This document shows, one piece after another, positions 16,493-26,268 of a stretch of DNA of 64,000 bases (the first letter of the stretch is position 1; each line of letters begins with the position of its first letter). The stretch spans positions 272,380-336,379 of the forward strand of contig CAVZCJ010000013.1 in NCBI GenBank assembly GCA_963773625.1, in the 5' to 3' direction. The notes beneath the pieces were generated by a model, which was not told the origin of the DNA, made no database searches, and saw nothing but the letters and a program-made list of their open reading frames with translations. Source of the DNA: DATARH01 sp963773625 (lineage in GTDB: Bacteria; Pseudomonadota; Alphaproteobacteria; ATCC43930; CGMCC-115725). The position numbers and the translations under genes are program-made.

Positions 16493-19475
16493 TTACTGAC
16501 TTGCCCGCTCCGGCCGGGCCGCCGCGCGCGCCGGCCCGGCGATCAAACGTTCATACCATTCCGCGACCACGGCGCATGCGGCAGTGATATCAGCGTCGAG
16601 CCGGGGGAAGTCAATCGCCCCCGCGCAGCGCGCCAGGGTCGCGCCGACCGGCCCTGCAAGCGCCTCCGCCTGCGGCGGGCCGTCGAATAGTAGGGTGATC
16701 AGCGCACGAGCATTGCGCAGCAACGTCAGTGCGTCGCCGAGGGTCTGCGTCGCTTGCGGCAGCAAGGTGCCGGCTTCGCCCAGAGCGGCGATTGCAGCGC
16801 CGGTATCACGTCGCAGCAACTGCGGCTTCGTGGCGGCCTCGCGTAGTATCAGGTACTGGACGATGAATTCGAGATCGACGAGACCGCCGTTCCGGTGGCG
16901 CAAGTCCCAGACGGCGGGGTGCGGGTGCTCGTCGGCGATGCGCCGGCGCATCTCGGCGACGTCGGTGACAAGCCGAACAGGATCGCGCGGAATGATCAAG
17001 GCCGCGGTGATCGCCTCCTCGAGGCGGCGGCGCAGCGCATCCGGGCCGGTCACCGGACGTGCGCGGGTCAGCGCCATGTGCTCCCAGGTCCACGCCGACT
17101 GGAGCTGGTAAAGCGCGAAGGAATCGAGGCTTGCGGCGATCGGCCCTGACGAGCCCGAGGGCCGCAGCCGCATGTCGACCTCATAGAGCCTGCCTTCGCC
17201 GGTTAGCGCCGTGATCGCGCCGATGAGGCGTTGGGTCAGCCGAGCGTAATAGGTCGGGGTCGCGAGCGGGCGCGTTCCGTCGGATTCGAGGGCGGTTTCC
17301 GGTGCGTCATAAATCAGGATCAGGTCAAGGTCGGAGGCGAGCGTCATCTCCCGGCTCCCGAGCCGTCCCATGGCGACGATCGCCACCTCGCCGCCTGGGA
17401 CTTCTCCGTGCGCCCGGGCGAAGTCCTGAGCCACCGCGGGAACCAACGCGCTCAGCGTCGGTTTCGGCGACATCCGCCAACGCCGCCCCAGCACTGCCGC
17501 CATCGAGCCGGCGATGGAGAAGCTGCACGCCTATCTGGAACCGCCGTTCGTTGGCCCAGCGCCGCAGCAAATCGAGTGTGTCAGAGAAGTCCCGCGCGCC
17601 GCTGAGGAGGTTGTGGAGATCGGCCGCGAGCCCGGTGAGGTTCGGAGGGAGATCGAGAAAACCTGCGGCCAGCACGGCGTCAAGTAAGCCGGGCCGGCGC
17701 GCCAGGCTTTCCGCCAAAAGCGGCGCCTCGGCGTTGATGTCGGCGAGGAGACGCAACAGCCCGGGATTAGCGTGGAGCAGCGAGAAGAGCTGTACCCCGG
17801 CGGGCAGCCGCGACAGGAATTCGTCAAAGCGGCGCAACGCCATGTCGGGCGCGGCGGTGCCACCGAAGATGCGCAGCAGCTCGGGGACGAGCTCGGTGAG
17901 GATCTCGCGCGCTCGCGGACTGCGCGTGGCGCGCATGCGGCCGTGATGCCAGTCGCGCACCATGCCGGCGACCGCGCTCGTGTCGGCAAAGCCCATCTGT
18001 GCCAGCGTCTCGAGCGTACCCGGGTCGTCGTCGGCGCCAGTGAAGACGAGGTTGCCCGACCCGGCGAGGCTCGGCGCCTCCTCGAACAGTTCGGCATAAT
18101 ATTTCTCGACCGACACAAGGTGCGCGACCAGCTCGCCGGTGAAAGAGGCCATGTCGCGGTAGCCGAGGAAGGAGGCGAGCCGGGCGAGGCCCGCTTCGTC
18201 ATTCGGCAGGCGATGCGTCTGCGCGTCGTCCACCATCTGGAGCCGGTGCTCGACCCGGCGCAGGAAGCGATAATCGGCGATCAGCGCCGTGCAGCAATCA
18301 CCGTCGATCTGCCGGGAGGCGGCGAGCCGGCGCAGCGCCTCGCAAGTCGCGCCGACGCGCAATTGCGGCCGACGCCCACCCCAGATCAGCTGTTGTGTCT
18401 GGGCGAAGAACTCGATCTCGCGAATGCCGCCGCGGCCGATCTTGATGTCGTGTCCGTTAATAGCGATTCGCCCGCCGCCCCGATGCGCCTGGATCTGGCG
18501 CTTGATTGAATGGATATCGGCGATCGCCGCAAAATCGAGATGCCGCCGCCAAACATAGGGCTGAAGCTCGGCGAGAAACCGCGCGCCCGCAATCCGGTCC
18601 CCGGCGACCGGCCGCGCTTTTATCAGCGCCGCACGCTCCCAATTCTGTCCGGCCGTCTCGTAGTATGAGAGCGCGGCGGCGACCGACATGACCAGCGGTG
18701 TCGAGCGCGGATCGGGCCGTAACCGTAAATCCGTGCGAAAAACGTAGCCATCGATGGTGCGCTCGTCGAGAATGCGCACGAGTTCCCGGGCGAGACGGTT
18801 GCACAGGCTGTGAAGATCGTCGTGTGAGAGCGGCGGAGCCCGTGCAGGGTCGTAGAGCAGAATGAGGTCGATATCGCTCGAGTAATTGAGCTCGCCGCCG
18901 CCAAGCTTGCCCATGCCGAGGACAATCAGACCGCTCTTTTCGGGAGCGGGCGCCTGGGCCGGGAGAAGCTTGTCCACAGCGGCCTTGCGCAGCAGATAAG
19001 AGATCGCCGCGTCGAGCGCCGTTTCGGCGAAGCCGGTCAACGCCTGCATTTGGCGTTCGAGGTTCCAGGCGCCGGCGATGTCGGCGACGGCGACGGTGAG
19101 CGCGACGCGACGGCGGGCGATACGCAGCCGGCGCATCAGCTCAGCCTGGGATTCGCCGTCGCGCGGGTGCGCGGTCTCGCCAATCAGCGCGGCGAACGCG
19201 GCATCTGCGCCTTCATCGATCAGTCGGGTGAGGAAGGCCCATTCGCGCACCGCGATGCCGGTGAGGAACGGGCTGTTGCCGAACAGAGCGGCCAGCAGAG
19301 CTTGGCCACGCTTGGTGCTGCTCCAGGCGCGCGCCGCGCTGGCGGCGTCGCCGGCCTCGGCCAGCGCCTCTTGCCACGCCGCCTCGCCGAGCGAGAGCAG
19401 CCGCATGTCGCCCGGCAGCGGCATCCCGCCGCCGTCTCGGCGTCCATCAGAGGAGAAGTGCGATAACAGGGTCAC
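16493..19475 (-). CDS. glnE: Glutamine synthetase adenylyltransferase/deadenylase, frameshifted
   Basis: Bifunctional enzyme that adds and removes AMP on glutamine synthetase under PII control. About 993 residues after repair. The N-terminal nucleotidyltransferase (deadenylylase) has NYSSDIDLILLYDP; the C-terminal adenylyltransferase has ASDLDLILIYD and MRLRPSGSSGPIA. The frame breaks near 17461: ADVAET should run into TLSALVPAVAQDFA, with one extra base in the coding strand (ACC-G-ACG). Both halves are otherwise intact, so a sequence error is likely. The start ATG at 19475 may be slightly upstream of the true one; another in-frame ATG gives MPLPGDMRLLSLGEAAW. Confidence 0.92.
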
Positions 19476-19630
19476 GGCGCGGTTCCGGCGCTGGCGGGGA
19501 GACTCGCGCGCCTGACGGTCGCGGTCAAGACCGCGCCGCTACAGCCGTTGCGCGCGTTCGGCGGCGAAGTCGGCCGCATCGCATTGCCCGTACGCCGGTC
19601 CAGCATGTCGGCCATCACGCGCACCGCCTC

Positions 19631-22600
19631 TTGGTCTGGCTCAGCGGCATTGCCGCCGTCCTGATCCTCGTCGCCGGCTTCGGCATTTGGCGGCTGATCC
19701 AGGGACCGGTCGAGCTCGACCGCCTCATCCCCTATGTGCAGCAGGCCTTCGAACGTTCGGGCGCCGGGTTGGGCGTCGCCGTCGCGGGGGTCAGCGTAGC
19801 GATCGACCGCGAAACCCATCAGCTCGACCTTCAGGCCAAGAATGTTCGGTTGACGCTGCCCAACGGCGAGAAGCTCGCCAATTTCCCGCAGATGGCGACA
19901 AGCTTCAGCCTTGGTGCGCTGCTTGGCGGGCGGCTCGAACCGACCCGGCTTACCGTCGAGCGTCCCGTGTTGTTGTTGACGCGCGACGCTGGCGGCAAGC
20001 TGAGCTTTCAGATTGGCGAGCCGGGGCAGGCCGCGCATGGCCTGGGTTTCGATAATCCGCTTGACCTCTTCGGGCCACTTCACGATGGCGCATCCTGGAG
20101 CCTGCTGCGTCAAGTAACGATCCGCGACGCGACAGTGATCATCGACGATCGCCAGACGGGACACGTCTGGCGCGCGAACCGCGTTGCCGCGACGCTCGCC
20201 CGGGGTGACGAGGGAGTTGATGGCGATCTGTCATTTTCGGCGGATCTCGGCGGCAACGCGCCCGAGCTCCACGCAAGTTACCGCCTCGATGCCGCGGCGC
20301 AACACCTCGATCTTAAGCTCGCTGTCGACGGGCTTGACCCGACCGCGCTGGCGCCGCTCGTTCCGGCTCTCGTGCCGTTGGCGCAGGCGCAGATGCCGGT
20401 CTCCGGGACGATCGCGCTGCGCTTCGACCTCGCCGGCGACAAAGTCGAAGCTGGACGTCTCGACCTTGGCTTTGGCGCCGGGAAGCTGGCGACGCCGCTA
20501 CTGCCCGGCGGGTTGCCGGTGGTGAGCGGCGAGCTCCACGCCGACTATGTTCCGGAAAATTCCGAGCTGCGGCTCGAGCAATTGGCTCTCGATCTCGGTG
20601 GTGGCACGCGGCTGGTCGTCGACGGGCAGCTCGGCGGGCTGGCGCCTCAGTTGGTTTCCGCGGGCACGGCCTGGCCCAGCAAGCTCGACGGCTCCCTTGG
20701 CATCACCTTGACAAACGTGCCGACGACGCGGCTCGACGCCCTGTGGCCCCAAGGCGTTGCTAAAGGCGGGCGGCGCTGGGCGACCGCCAACCTCGCGGAC
20801 GGAGTGCTGGACGAAGTCGCGGTGCGGCTGGCGGTCGCGGTCGATCCGGAGGCGGCATCTTTCGCGTTTTCGAACCCGCGTGGGACGATGCGCTTTCACG
20901 ACATGACCGTGACTTATCTCGACACCTTGCCGCCGGCAAGGAAGGTTGCCGGCACCGCGACCTTGGCCGACCGCCGGCTCGATTTCAGCTTCACCGGTGG
21001 CCAGCTCAAGACGCTAAAGGCCACCGGCGGCACAGTGACGGTCACCGATCTCGGTGCTCCCGTCGAGACGATGACGATCGATCTGCCCATCAGCGGGCCG
21101 CTGCAGGACGCACTCGATGTGCTCGACAGCAAGCCATATCGGTATGCGCACGAAATCGGGATCGATCCGGCGCATATCGGCGGCAAGGCCGAAGCTCAGC
21201 TGCATTTCAAGCTGCCGCTGGTCAACGATTTAAAGTTCGACCAGGTCGACTACGCGGCCAAAGCGACGCTAACGGGCGCGTCGATCGCCAAGGTCGCGCT
21301 CGACCGCAATCTGACCGACGCAAGTCTGACGCTCGACCTCACCCGCAACGGCGTCCATCTGCAAGGCGCAGGCAAGTTTGACGGCTCGCCGACGACGCTC
21401 GACGGCAACATCTATTTTCACGCCGCGAACGGGGCCCGGATACGCTACCGCGTCGGCCTCTCGCTTGACGACGCGGCGCGTCAGCGGCTCGGCTGGGATG
21501 CCGGGGACGACAGGCTCTCGGGGCCGATCAAGGCCGACCTGACCTACGCCGCGCCGCTAGCCGGCTCCAAGGGCACGCTCGACGCCGTACTCGATCTCAG
21601 CGGCGCTCGGATCAGGCTGTTCGACGTTGGCTGGGAGAAACCGCCGCAGGTCCCAGGCACTGCGAAGCTCTCGATGGAGTTCGACAACGAGGCATTGGCG
21701 CGGATCCCTTCGATCGACCTCAAGGCACCGGGCCTCGACGGTCAGCTCGCCCTGACCTTTGGACCGGGAAAGGATCGCCCGCCGCAAATCCAAATCCGCC
21801 GCCTCCTGATCGCCGATAACGATCTCACCGGCACTGTCTCGCGGCGCCCGGATGGCGGTTGGTATGCCAATATCCAAGCCGCTCGCCTCGACGTGCATCG
21901 CGCCTTGAAGCGGGCACTCGATGAGGACGGACCCGGCGAAGCGCCACCGTTGCAGATCGACGCGCGAGTCGCGCGGCTTGTGTTCGGGCCGAGCCCGCAT
22001 CGGGAGCTTCATGGCGTGACCGCGGCATTGGCCCGCGGCAAGGGGAGCTGGCAATCGGTCAAAATCGACGGGGCCTACGCCAACGGCACCCGTCTCTCGC
22101 TGAGCTTGTCGCCAGCGGCCGCCGGCGTCCGGCGACTGCGCGTCGAGTCCGACAATCTCGGCGCCAGTCTCGGCCTGCTCGGCGTCGCCGACAACGTCGT
22201 CGGCGGAAATCTGAAGATAGACGGCACTGTGATCGAGACCGGCGGGCACCAGGTCGCGCACGCGCATATCGAAGGAGCCGACTACAGTCTGGTGCGGGCG
22301 CCGGCGCTCGCCAAGCTGCTGTCCCTGGCCTCGCTCGACGGCGTCTATGGCCTGATGTCGGGCTCGGGCATTCCCTTCACCAATCTGCGCGGCGACCTCA
22401 CCTTCTCCCAGGGCCGCATCACGCTCGATCCAATGATCGGTTTTGGCGGCGCGCTGGGCGTCACCGCCAAAGGCTGGCTCAACCCGAGCGAAGACCAGAT
22501 CGATATCGATGGCACGCTGGCGCCCGCCTATGTGCTCAATTCGATCGTCGGCAATCTGCCGGTTATCGGGTCGCTGCTGACCGGTGGCGAGGGACAGGGG

Positions 22601-22756
22601 CTGTTCGCCGCCGCGTTTCGTCTGACCGGGTCTAACGACGACCCGACCGTCACCGTCAACCCGCTGTCGGCGCTAACCCCCGGGCTGCTGCGCCATCTGT
22701 TTGATCCGTTGGTTGGAACGTCACAAATTCCGCCAACCCAGCAGGCACAGCACTAG
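19631..22756 (+). CDS. AsmA/YhdP-family envelope protein (DUF3971 + AsmA-like C-terminal region)
   Basis: About 1041 residues. One N-terminal membrane anchor (LVWLSGIAAVLILVAGF) is followed by a very long periplasmic beta-rich region (repeated 'LDL...G' strands, DUF3971-like), ending in the diagnostic AsmA/YhdP C-terminus: LDGVYGLMSGSGIPFTNLRG, ITLDPMIGFGGALGVTAKG and YVLNSIVGNLPVIGSLLTGG. AsmA-like proteins of this group form a hydrophobic groove bridging inner and outer membranes and move phospholipids. The earliest usable start is TTG at 19631; the coding-like frame reaches further up (VGHHAHRLL) without ATG or GTG, so a few residues may be missing. Divergent from glnE. Confidence 0.88.
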   Translation: MVWLSGIAAVLILVAGFGIWRLIQGPVELDRLIPYVQQAFERSGAGLGVAVAGVSVAIDRETHQLDLQAKNVRLTLPNGEKLANFPQMATSFSLGALLGGRLEPTRLTVERPVLLLTRDAGGKLSFQIGEPGQAAHGLGFDNPLDLFGPLHDGASWSLLRQVTIRDATVIIDDRQTGHVWRANRVAATLARGDEGVDGDLSFSADLGGNAPELHASYRLDAAAQHLDLKLAVDGLDPTALAPLVPALVPLAQAQMPVSGTIALRFDLAGDKVEAGRLDLGFGAGKLATPLLPGGLPVVSGELHADYVPENSELRLEQLALDLGGGTRLVVDGQLGGLAPQLVSAGTAWPSKLDGSLGITLTNVPTTRLDALWPQGVAKGGRRWATANLADGVLDEVAVRLAVAVDPEAASFAFSNPRGTMRFHDMTVTYLDTLPPARKVAGTATLADRRLDFSFTGGQLKTLKATGGTVTVTDLGAPVETMTIDLPISGPLQDALDVLDSKPYRYAHEIGIDPAHIGGKAEAQLHFKLPLVNDLKFDQVDYAAKATLTGASIAKVALDRNLTDASLTLDLTRNGVHLQGAGKFDGSPTTLDGNIYFHAANGARIRYRVGLSLDDAARQRLGWDAGDDRLSGPIKADLTYAAPLAGSKGTLDAVLDLSGARIRLFDVGWEKPPQVPGTAKLSMEFDNEALARIPSIDLKAPGLDGQLALTFGPGKDRPPQIQIRRLLIADNDLTGTVSRRPDGGWYANIQAARLDVHRALKRALDEDGPGEAPPLQIDARVARLVFGPSPHRELHGVTAALARGKGSWQSVKIDGAYANGTRLSLSLSPAAAGVRRLRVESDNLGASLGLLGVADNVVGGNLKIDGTVIETGGHQVAHAHIEGADYSLVRAPALAKLLSLASLDGVYGLMSGSGIPFTNLRGDLTFSQGRITLDPMIGFGGALGVTAKGWLNPSEDQIDIDGTLAPAYVLNSIVGNLPVIGSLLTGGEGQGLFAAAFRLTGSNDDPTVTVNPLSALTPGLLRHLFDPLVGTSQIPPTQQAQH

Positions 22757-22766
22757 GGGGCGAAAG

Positions 22767-23165
22767 ATGGACGACAGCGACGCCGTGCTCGCCGCCAATC
22801 TCGAATTCTACCGTGCCTTCACGACGCGCGACGTCACGGCGATGGATAGGCTGTGGGCGCGACACGCGCCGGTTGCCTGCGTCCACCCAGGTTGGCCCGC
22901 GCTCGCCGATCGCGAAGCGGTCATGGGGAGCTGGCGCGACATTCTCTTGAACCCCAATTCGCCACGCATCGTCTGCTACGACGAACGCGTTTTCCTCTAC
23001 GGCGATACCGCGCTGGTCATTTGCGAGGAGGAGCTGGCCGGCGGAACCCTGATCGCCAGCAACTGGTTTGTGCGCGAAGAGGGGCAATGGCGCCTTGCCC
23101 ATCACCAGGCCGGCCAGCTGGCTGCGCGACGTTCGACCGAGGCGCGGCCCGGCCAACTCAATTGA
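22767..23165 (+). CDS. NTF2-like (SnoaL-like) domain protein
   Basis: 132 residues from ATG 22767 behind GGGGGCGAAAG. Layout of the small NTF2-like proteins: LEFYRAFTTRDVTAMDRLWA, CVHPGWPALADREAVMGSW, ALVICEEELAGGTLIASNWFVREEGQWRLAHHQAG. The His in 'CVHPGW' and 'HHQAG' line the usual cavity. Probably cytoplasmic; a ligand or reaction is not known for this subgroup. It lies 10 bp behind the AsmA-like gene, so they may share a transcript. Its 3' end overlaps the opposing amidase gene by 8 bp. Confidence 0.8.
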   Translation: MDDSDAVLAANLEFYRAFTTRDVTAMDRLWARHAPVACVHPGWPALADREAVMGSWRDILLNPNSPRIVCYDERVFLYGDTALVICEEELAGGTLIASNWFVREEGQWRLAHHQAGQLAARRSTEARPGQLN

Positions 23166-23862
23166 CCCGCCGATAATCGCGGAAGCGGTTGCGTTTGCTG
23201 GCTTCGAGCGCGGCGACCGACGCATCGTAAAGCTGCGCGACCTCCGCGAGGCGGGCCGAGGTCTCGCCGTCCAGCCTGCCGTCCCAGCGTTCGGGGCGAA
23301 AGCGGCGCTGAAACGCGGCGAGCGGAGGTCCGACATTGCCCGGTTCGACCTGATAGCCGATGCGGGCAAGATCGGCGAGCGCGCGGGCCCGCTCGACGAT
23401 ACCGACGCCGCGGCCGCGGCGTAACTCGGCTGCCGGATCGGGCCACAGCCCGACCCCGGCGCGCGCCAGGCGCGGCCAGTCGAACAACTCACCTGGGTCG
23501 CTCTTGCGGGTTGGCGCGATGTCGGAATGACCGACCACGCGGTGCGCCGGTATGCGCCGCCGCGCGACGATGTCCTGGCACAAAGTCTCGACGGCCCGCA
23601 TCTGCGGTTCTGGAAAGCCGCGATAACCCCATTCGTGACCGGGATTGACAATCTCGACCCCGATCGAGACGCCATTAAGCGCCGTTTCCCCTCGCCAAAA
23701 GGATACGCCGGCATGCCAGGCGCGACGTTCCTCGGGAACAAGGCGCCATATCGTCCCGTCTTCGTCGACGAGGTAATGTGAACTGACCTGCGCCGCCGGA
23801 TCGCACAGCCGGTCGAGCGCGGCCTCGGCGCTCTGCATGCCCGTATAGTGCAGCACCAGCAT
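23158..23862 (-). CDS. N-acetylmuramoyl-L-alanine amidase (Amidase_2), N-terminus interrupted by an in-frame stop
   Basis: Zinc amidase that cuts the lactyl-peptide bond of peptidoglycan or recycled anhydro-muropeptides (AmiD/AmpD-like). From ATG 23862: MLVLHYTGM with zinc His, SSHYLVDEDGTIWRLV, AWHAGVSFW, GVEIVNPGHEWGY, VVGHSDIAPTRKSDPG (second zinc His and catalytic region), then a peptidoglycan-binding-like tail. The coding-like frame continues upstream (RPSPNHDSR, a conserved family motif) to an ATG at 23943 that overlaps the djlA stop, but TAA at 23926-23928 interrupts it after five codons. Either this base is wrong or translation starts at 23862 on a shortened protein. Confidence 0.85.
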   Translation of the reverse strand: MLVLHYTGMQSAEAALDRLCDPAAQVSSHYLVDEDGTIWRLVPEERRAWHAGVSFWRGETALNGVSIGVEIVNPGHEWGYRGFPEPQMRAVETLCQDIVARRRIPAHRVVGHSDIAPTRKSDPGELFDWPRLARAGVGLWPDPAAELRRGRGVGIVERARALADLARIGYQVEPGNVGPPLAAFQRRFRPERWDGRLDGETSARLAEVAQLYDASVAALEASKRNRFRDYRRVN

Positions 23863-23939
23863 GTCGATGCGCGGCGGGCCGCCGATGGCCTCGCCGCGGC
23901 TGTCGTGGTTCGGCGACGGACGGTCTTAAATCGCCGGGG

Positions 23940-24698
23940 TCATGCCCGCGGCACCGCCTGGGCCTTCATCAACAAGTCATGAGCGGCATTAATCCGCGCG
24001 ACCCGAGCGGTGGCCCGCTCCATGATCTCGGGCGGCAGCCCTTGCGCGATCAGCAGGTCCGGGTGGTGCTCGCGCACCAACCGGTGATAGGCGACACGAA
24101 TTTCGTCGGTCGAGGCGCCGGCCGCGACGCCGAGAATCGAATGCGGGTCGTCCTCGGGTGACGGGCCGACATGGGTGGCGCGAATTCGCGCGTAGTCGGC
24201 GGCGCTGAAGCCGAACAAACGAGCGACCTCGCGCAGATAGGCGTCTTCGGCGGCGCAGACTTCGCCGTCGGCGAGAGCAATATGAAAGAGCCCGCCAAGC
24301 AGGTCCTCGAGCACGGCGCGATTGTCGGCGAACAAGCGTCCGACCTGCCTTGCATAGCTCTCGAAACCATGTGTGCTGCGCCGCGCCAAGTCGAAGATCG
24401 TGCGCATATGGGCTTCTTCACCCGTCGGTACCTGGAACACCTCGTTGAACGCTGCGACCTCGTCGCGGGTCACCTCGCCGTCGGCTCGCGCCATCTTGGC
24501 GCCCAGAGCGATGACTGCGATGGTGAAGGTGACGCGCTGCCGTGGGTCGCCGTACCCGTTATCCGCGGGACGACCGTCACGGCCGATCGGCGTGTGCCAA
24601 TGCGGCAGATGCTCCGATACCCGCGCCAGCAGGTGGCCGAGCGGCCCGCCAAACGACAGGTGGCGAGCACCGAGGAGGATGCGTCCGACAACGCTCAT
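23940..24698 (-). CDS. DjlA-like co-chaperone: TerB-like domain plus C-terminal J domain
   Basis: 252 residues. The middle (about 55-165) is a TerB-like helical domain (FTIAVIALGAKMARADGEVTRDEV, FHIALADGEVCAAEDAYLREVARLFG). The C-terminal J domain (about 180-245) has DPHSILGVAAGASTDEI, HRLVREHHPDLL with the HPD motif that stimulates DnaK ATPase. DjlA proteins are membrane-associated DnaK partners; a strong TM segment is not evident here, only a weakly hydrophobic start (ILLGARHLSFGGPLGHLLA). Its stop overlaps the interrupted amidase start (ATGA), implying co-expression. Confidence 0.87.
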   Translation of the reverse strand: MSVVGRILLGARHLSFGGPLGHLLARVSEHLPHWHTPIGRDGRPADNGYGDPRQRVTFTIAVIALGAKMARADGEVTRDEVAAFNEVFQVPTGEEAHMRTIFDLARRSTHGFESYARQVGRLFADNRAVLEDLLGGLFHIALADGEVCAAEDAYLREVARLFGFSAADYARIRATHVGPSPEDDPHSILGVAAGASTDEIRVAYHRLVREHHPDLLIAQGLPPEIMERATARVARINAAHDLLMKAQAVPRA

Positions 24699-24905
24699 GG
24701 ATTCCCTATACGACGCTTTGCCGCGCCAGTCGATGCAACGCGCAGGCGGGTCGAGTGTTGTTCCACTGTTGGTACGAGGTCCCGGGCGGATGCTCTTACC
24801 GACGGTTTAGGCACCGGCGCATCTTGACCGCAAAACGCTTCGACCCCATTGCAATGGGCTGATTCTCGGATAGTGTGCGGGCACTCTCATGGAGAACTGA
24901 CGCGC

Positions 24906-26268
24906 ATGCGCAAATGGCTGCCGACGCTCGCGTTGCTGGTACTGCTCGCGCCGGCCACGGCTCTTCCGCAATCGAAGAACACCAAGAGCGGTGTTTACGA
25001 GCAACTCAATCTGTTCGGCGAGGCCTTCGAGCGGATCCGTCAGGATGCGGTCGAGCCGGTCGCCGACGGCAAGCTCATCGAGACCGCGATCGCCGGGATG
25101 ATGTCGAGCCTCGACCCGCATTGCACTTATCTAACCGAAGCTGAATACAAGGCGCTGCAAGCGCCTGCGCCGACCGATTCCGGTTCGATCGGGTTGGTCG
25201 TCACCCTGCAAGGCGGACAGGTCAAGGTTGTTTCCCCGCAGGACGGCTCGCCCGCCGCGGATGCCGGGATCAAGCCCGGCGACACGATTTACGCGATTGA
25301 CAAGGAGCCGGTCTACGACCTGACGCTGTCGGAGGTCGAGCACAAGTTACGCGGACCCGTGGACAACGAGGTCACGCTGACCCTGCGCCGAGCGGACGGC
25401 AAGCCCACCGACATTACCGTGAAGCAGTCGAACACCAAGCTGACGACCGTCGCTTCGCATCTGGATGGCGATGACGTCGGCTATATCCGGATCGCCGGAT
25501 TCGACGACACTACCCAGGCGGCGCTGACCGCCGCGATCCAGGATTTGCAGCAAAAGGCCGGCAAGAAGCTGGTCGGTTTCATCCTCGATCTGCGCAATGA
25601 CCCCGGCGGCGACCTCACTACCGCCGAGGCGATGGCCGACGATTTCATCGACAAGGGCGACATCGCGGTCATCAGGTCACGCAAGGGCGACACCAGCAAG
25701 CACATCCCGGCGACACCGGGTGACCTCGCCAACGCCCTGCCGATCGTGGTGCTGGTCAATGGCGGCACCGCGCGCGAGGCGGAGTTGGTCGCCGGTGCGT
25801 TGCAGGACAACCATCGCGCCATCTTGCTCGGCACCAAGACCTTTGGCGAAAGCGCGATCGAGACGATTATCCCCTTAAACGGCAACGGCGCGATTCGGCT
25901 GACCACCGCCCGCTACGAGACGCCGGGAGGCCATGCGATCCAGGGCAAGGGCCTCACGCCGGACCTCAACGTGGTGCCGATCAAGCTGGAGCGGGTCGCG
26001 TCGGGGTTCGGTCGCCGCGAAGCCGATCTGCGCGGTGCGCTCAAAAACACCGACCCCACCGCGACGCCAACCAATCCGGCTCCGCCCGCGGCCCCGGGCG
26101 ACGCCTAATCCGGCGCCGCCGGGTCAGGCGACGACACCGCCACCCAGCAAGGAAGCGAGCAACTCGGTCGCCAGCGCGGATCTCGGCACACCAGATGATG
26201 AACAGCTGACCCAAGCGCTCGACGTCTTGCGCGGGCTGGCGCTGGTCGCCGCCCGCAATAATCAGTGA
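24906..26268 (+). CDS. CtpA-like S41-family protein lacking catalytic Ser-Lys-Gln (pseudo-protease), frameshifted near the 3' end
   Basis: Signal peptide (MRKWLPTLALLVLLAPATA), N-terminal helices (MMSSLDPHCTYLTEAEYKAL), a PDZ domain (about 95-175), then an S41 core. Against the CtpA consensus the nucleophile loop GGSASASE reads GGTAREAE (Arg290 for Ser) and FGKGSVQT reads FGESAIET (Glu315 for Lys, Glu319 for Gln), so all three catalytic positions are changed while surrounding motifs (VAGALQD, IRLTTARYETPGGHAIQGKG) are kept. The frame ends early at 26108; one base further the conserved C-terminus DEQLTQALDVLRGLAL continues to TGA 26266-26268, which overlaps the next ATG. Likely a periplasmic scaffold or regulator rather than a protease. 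Confidence 0.8.
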
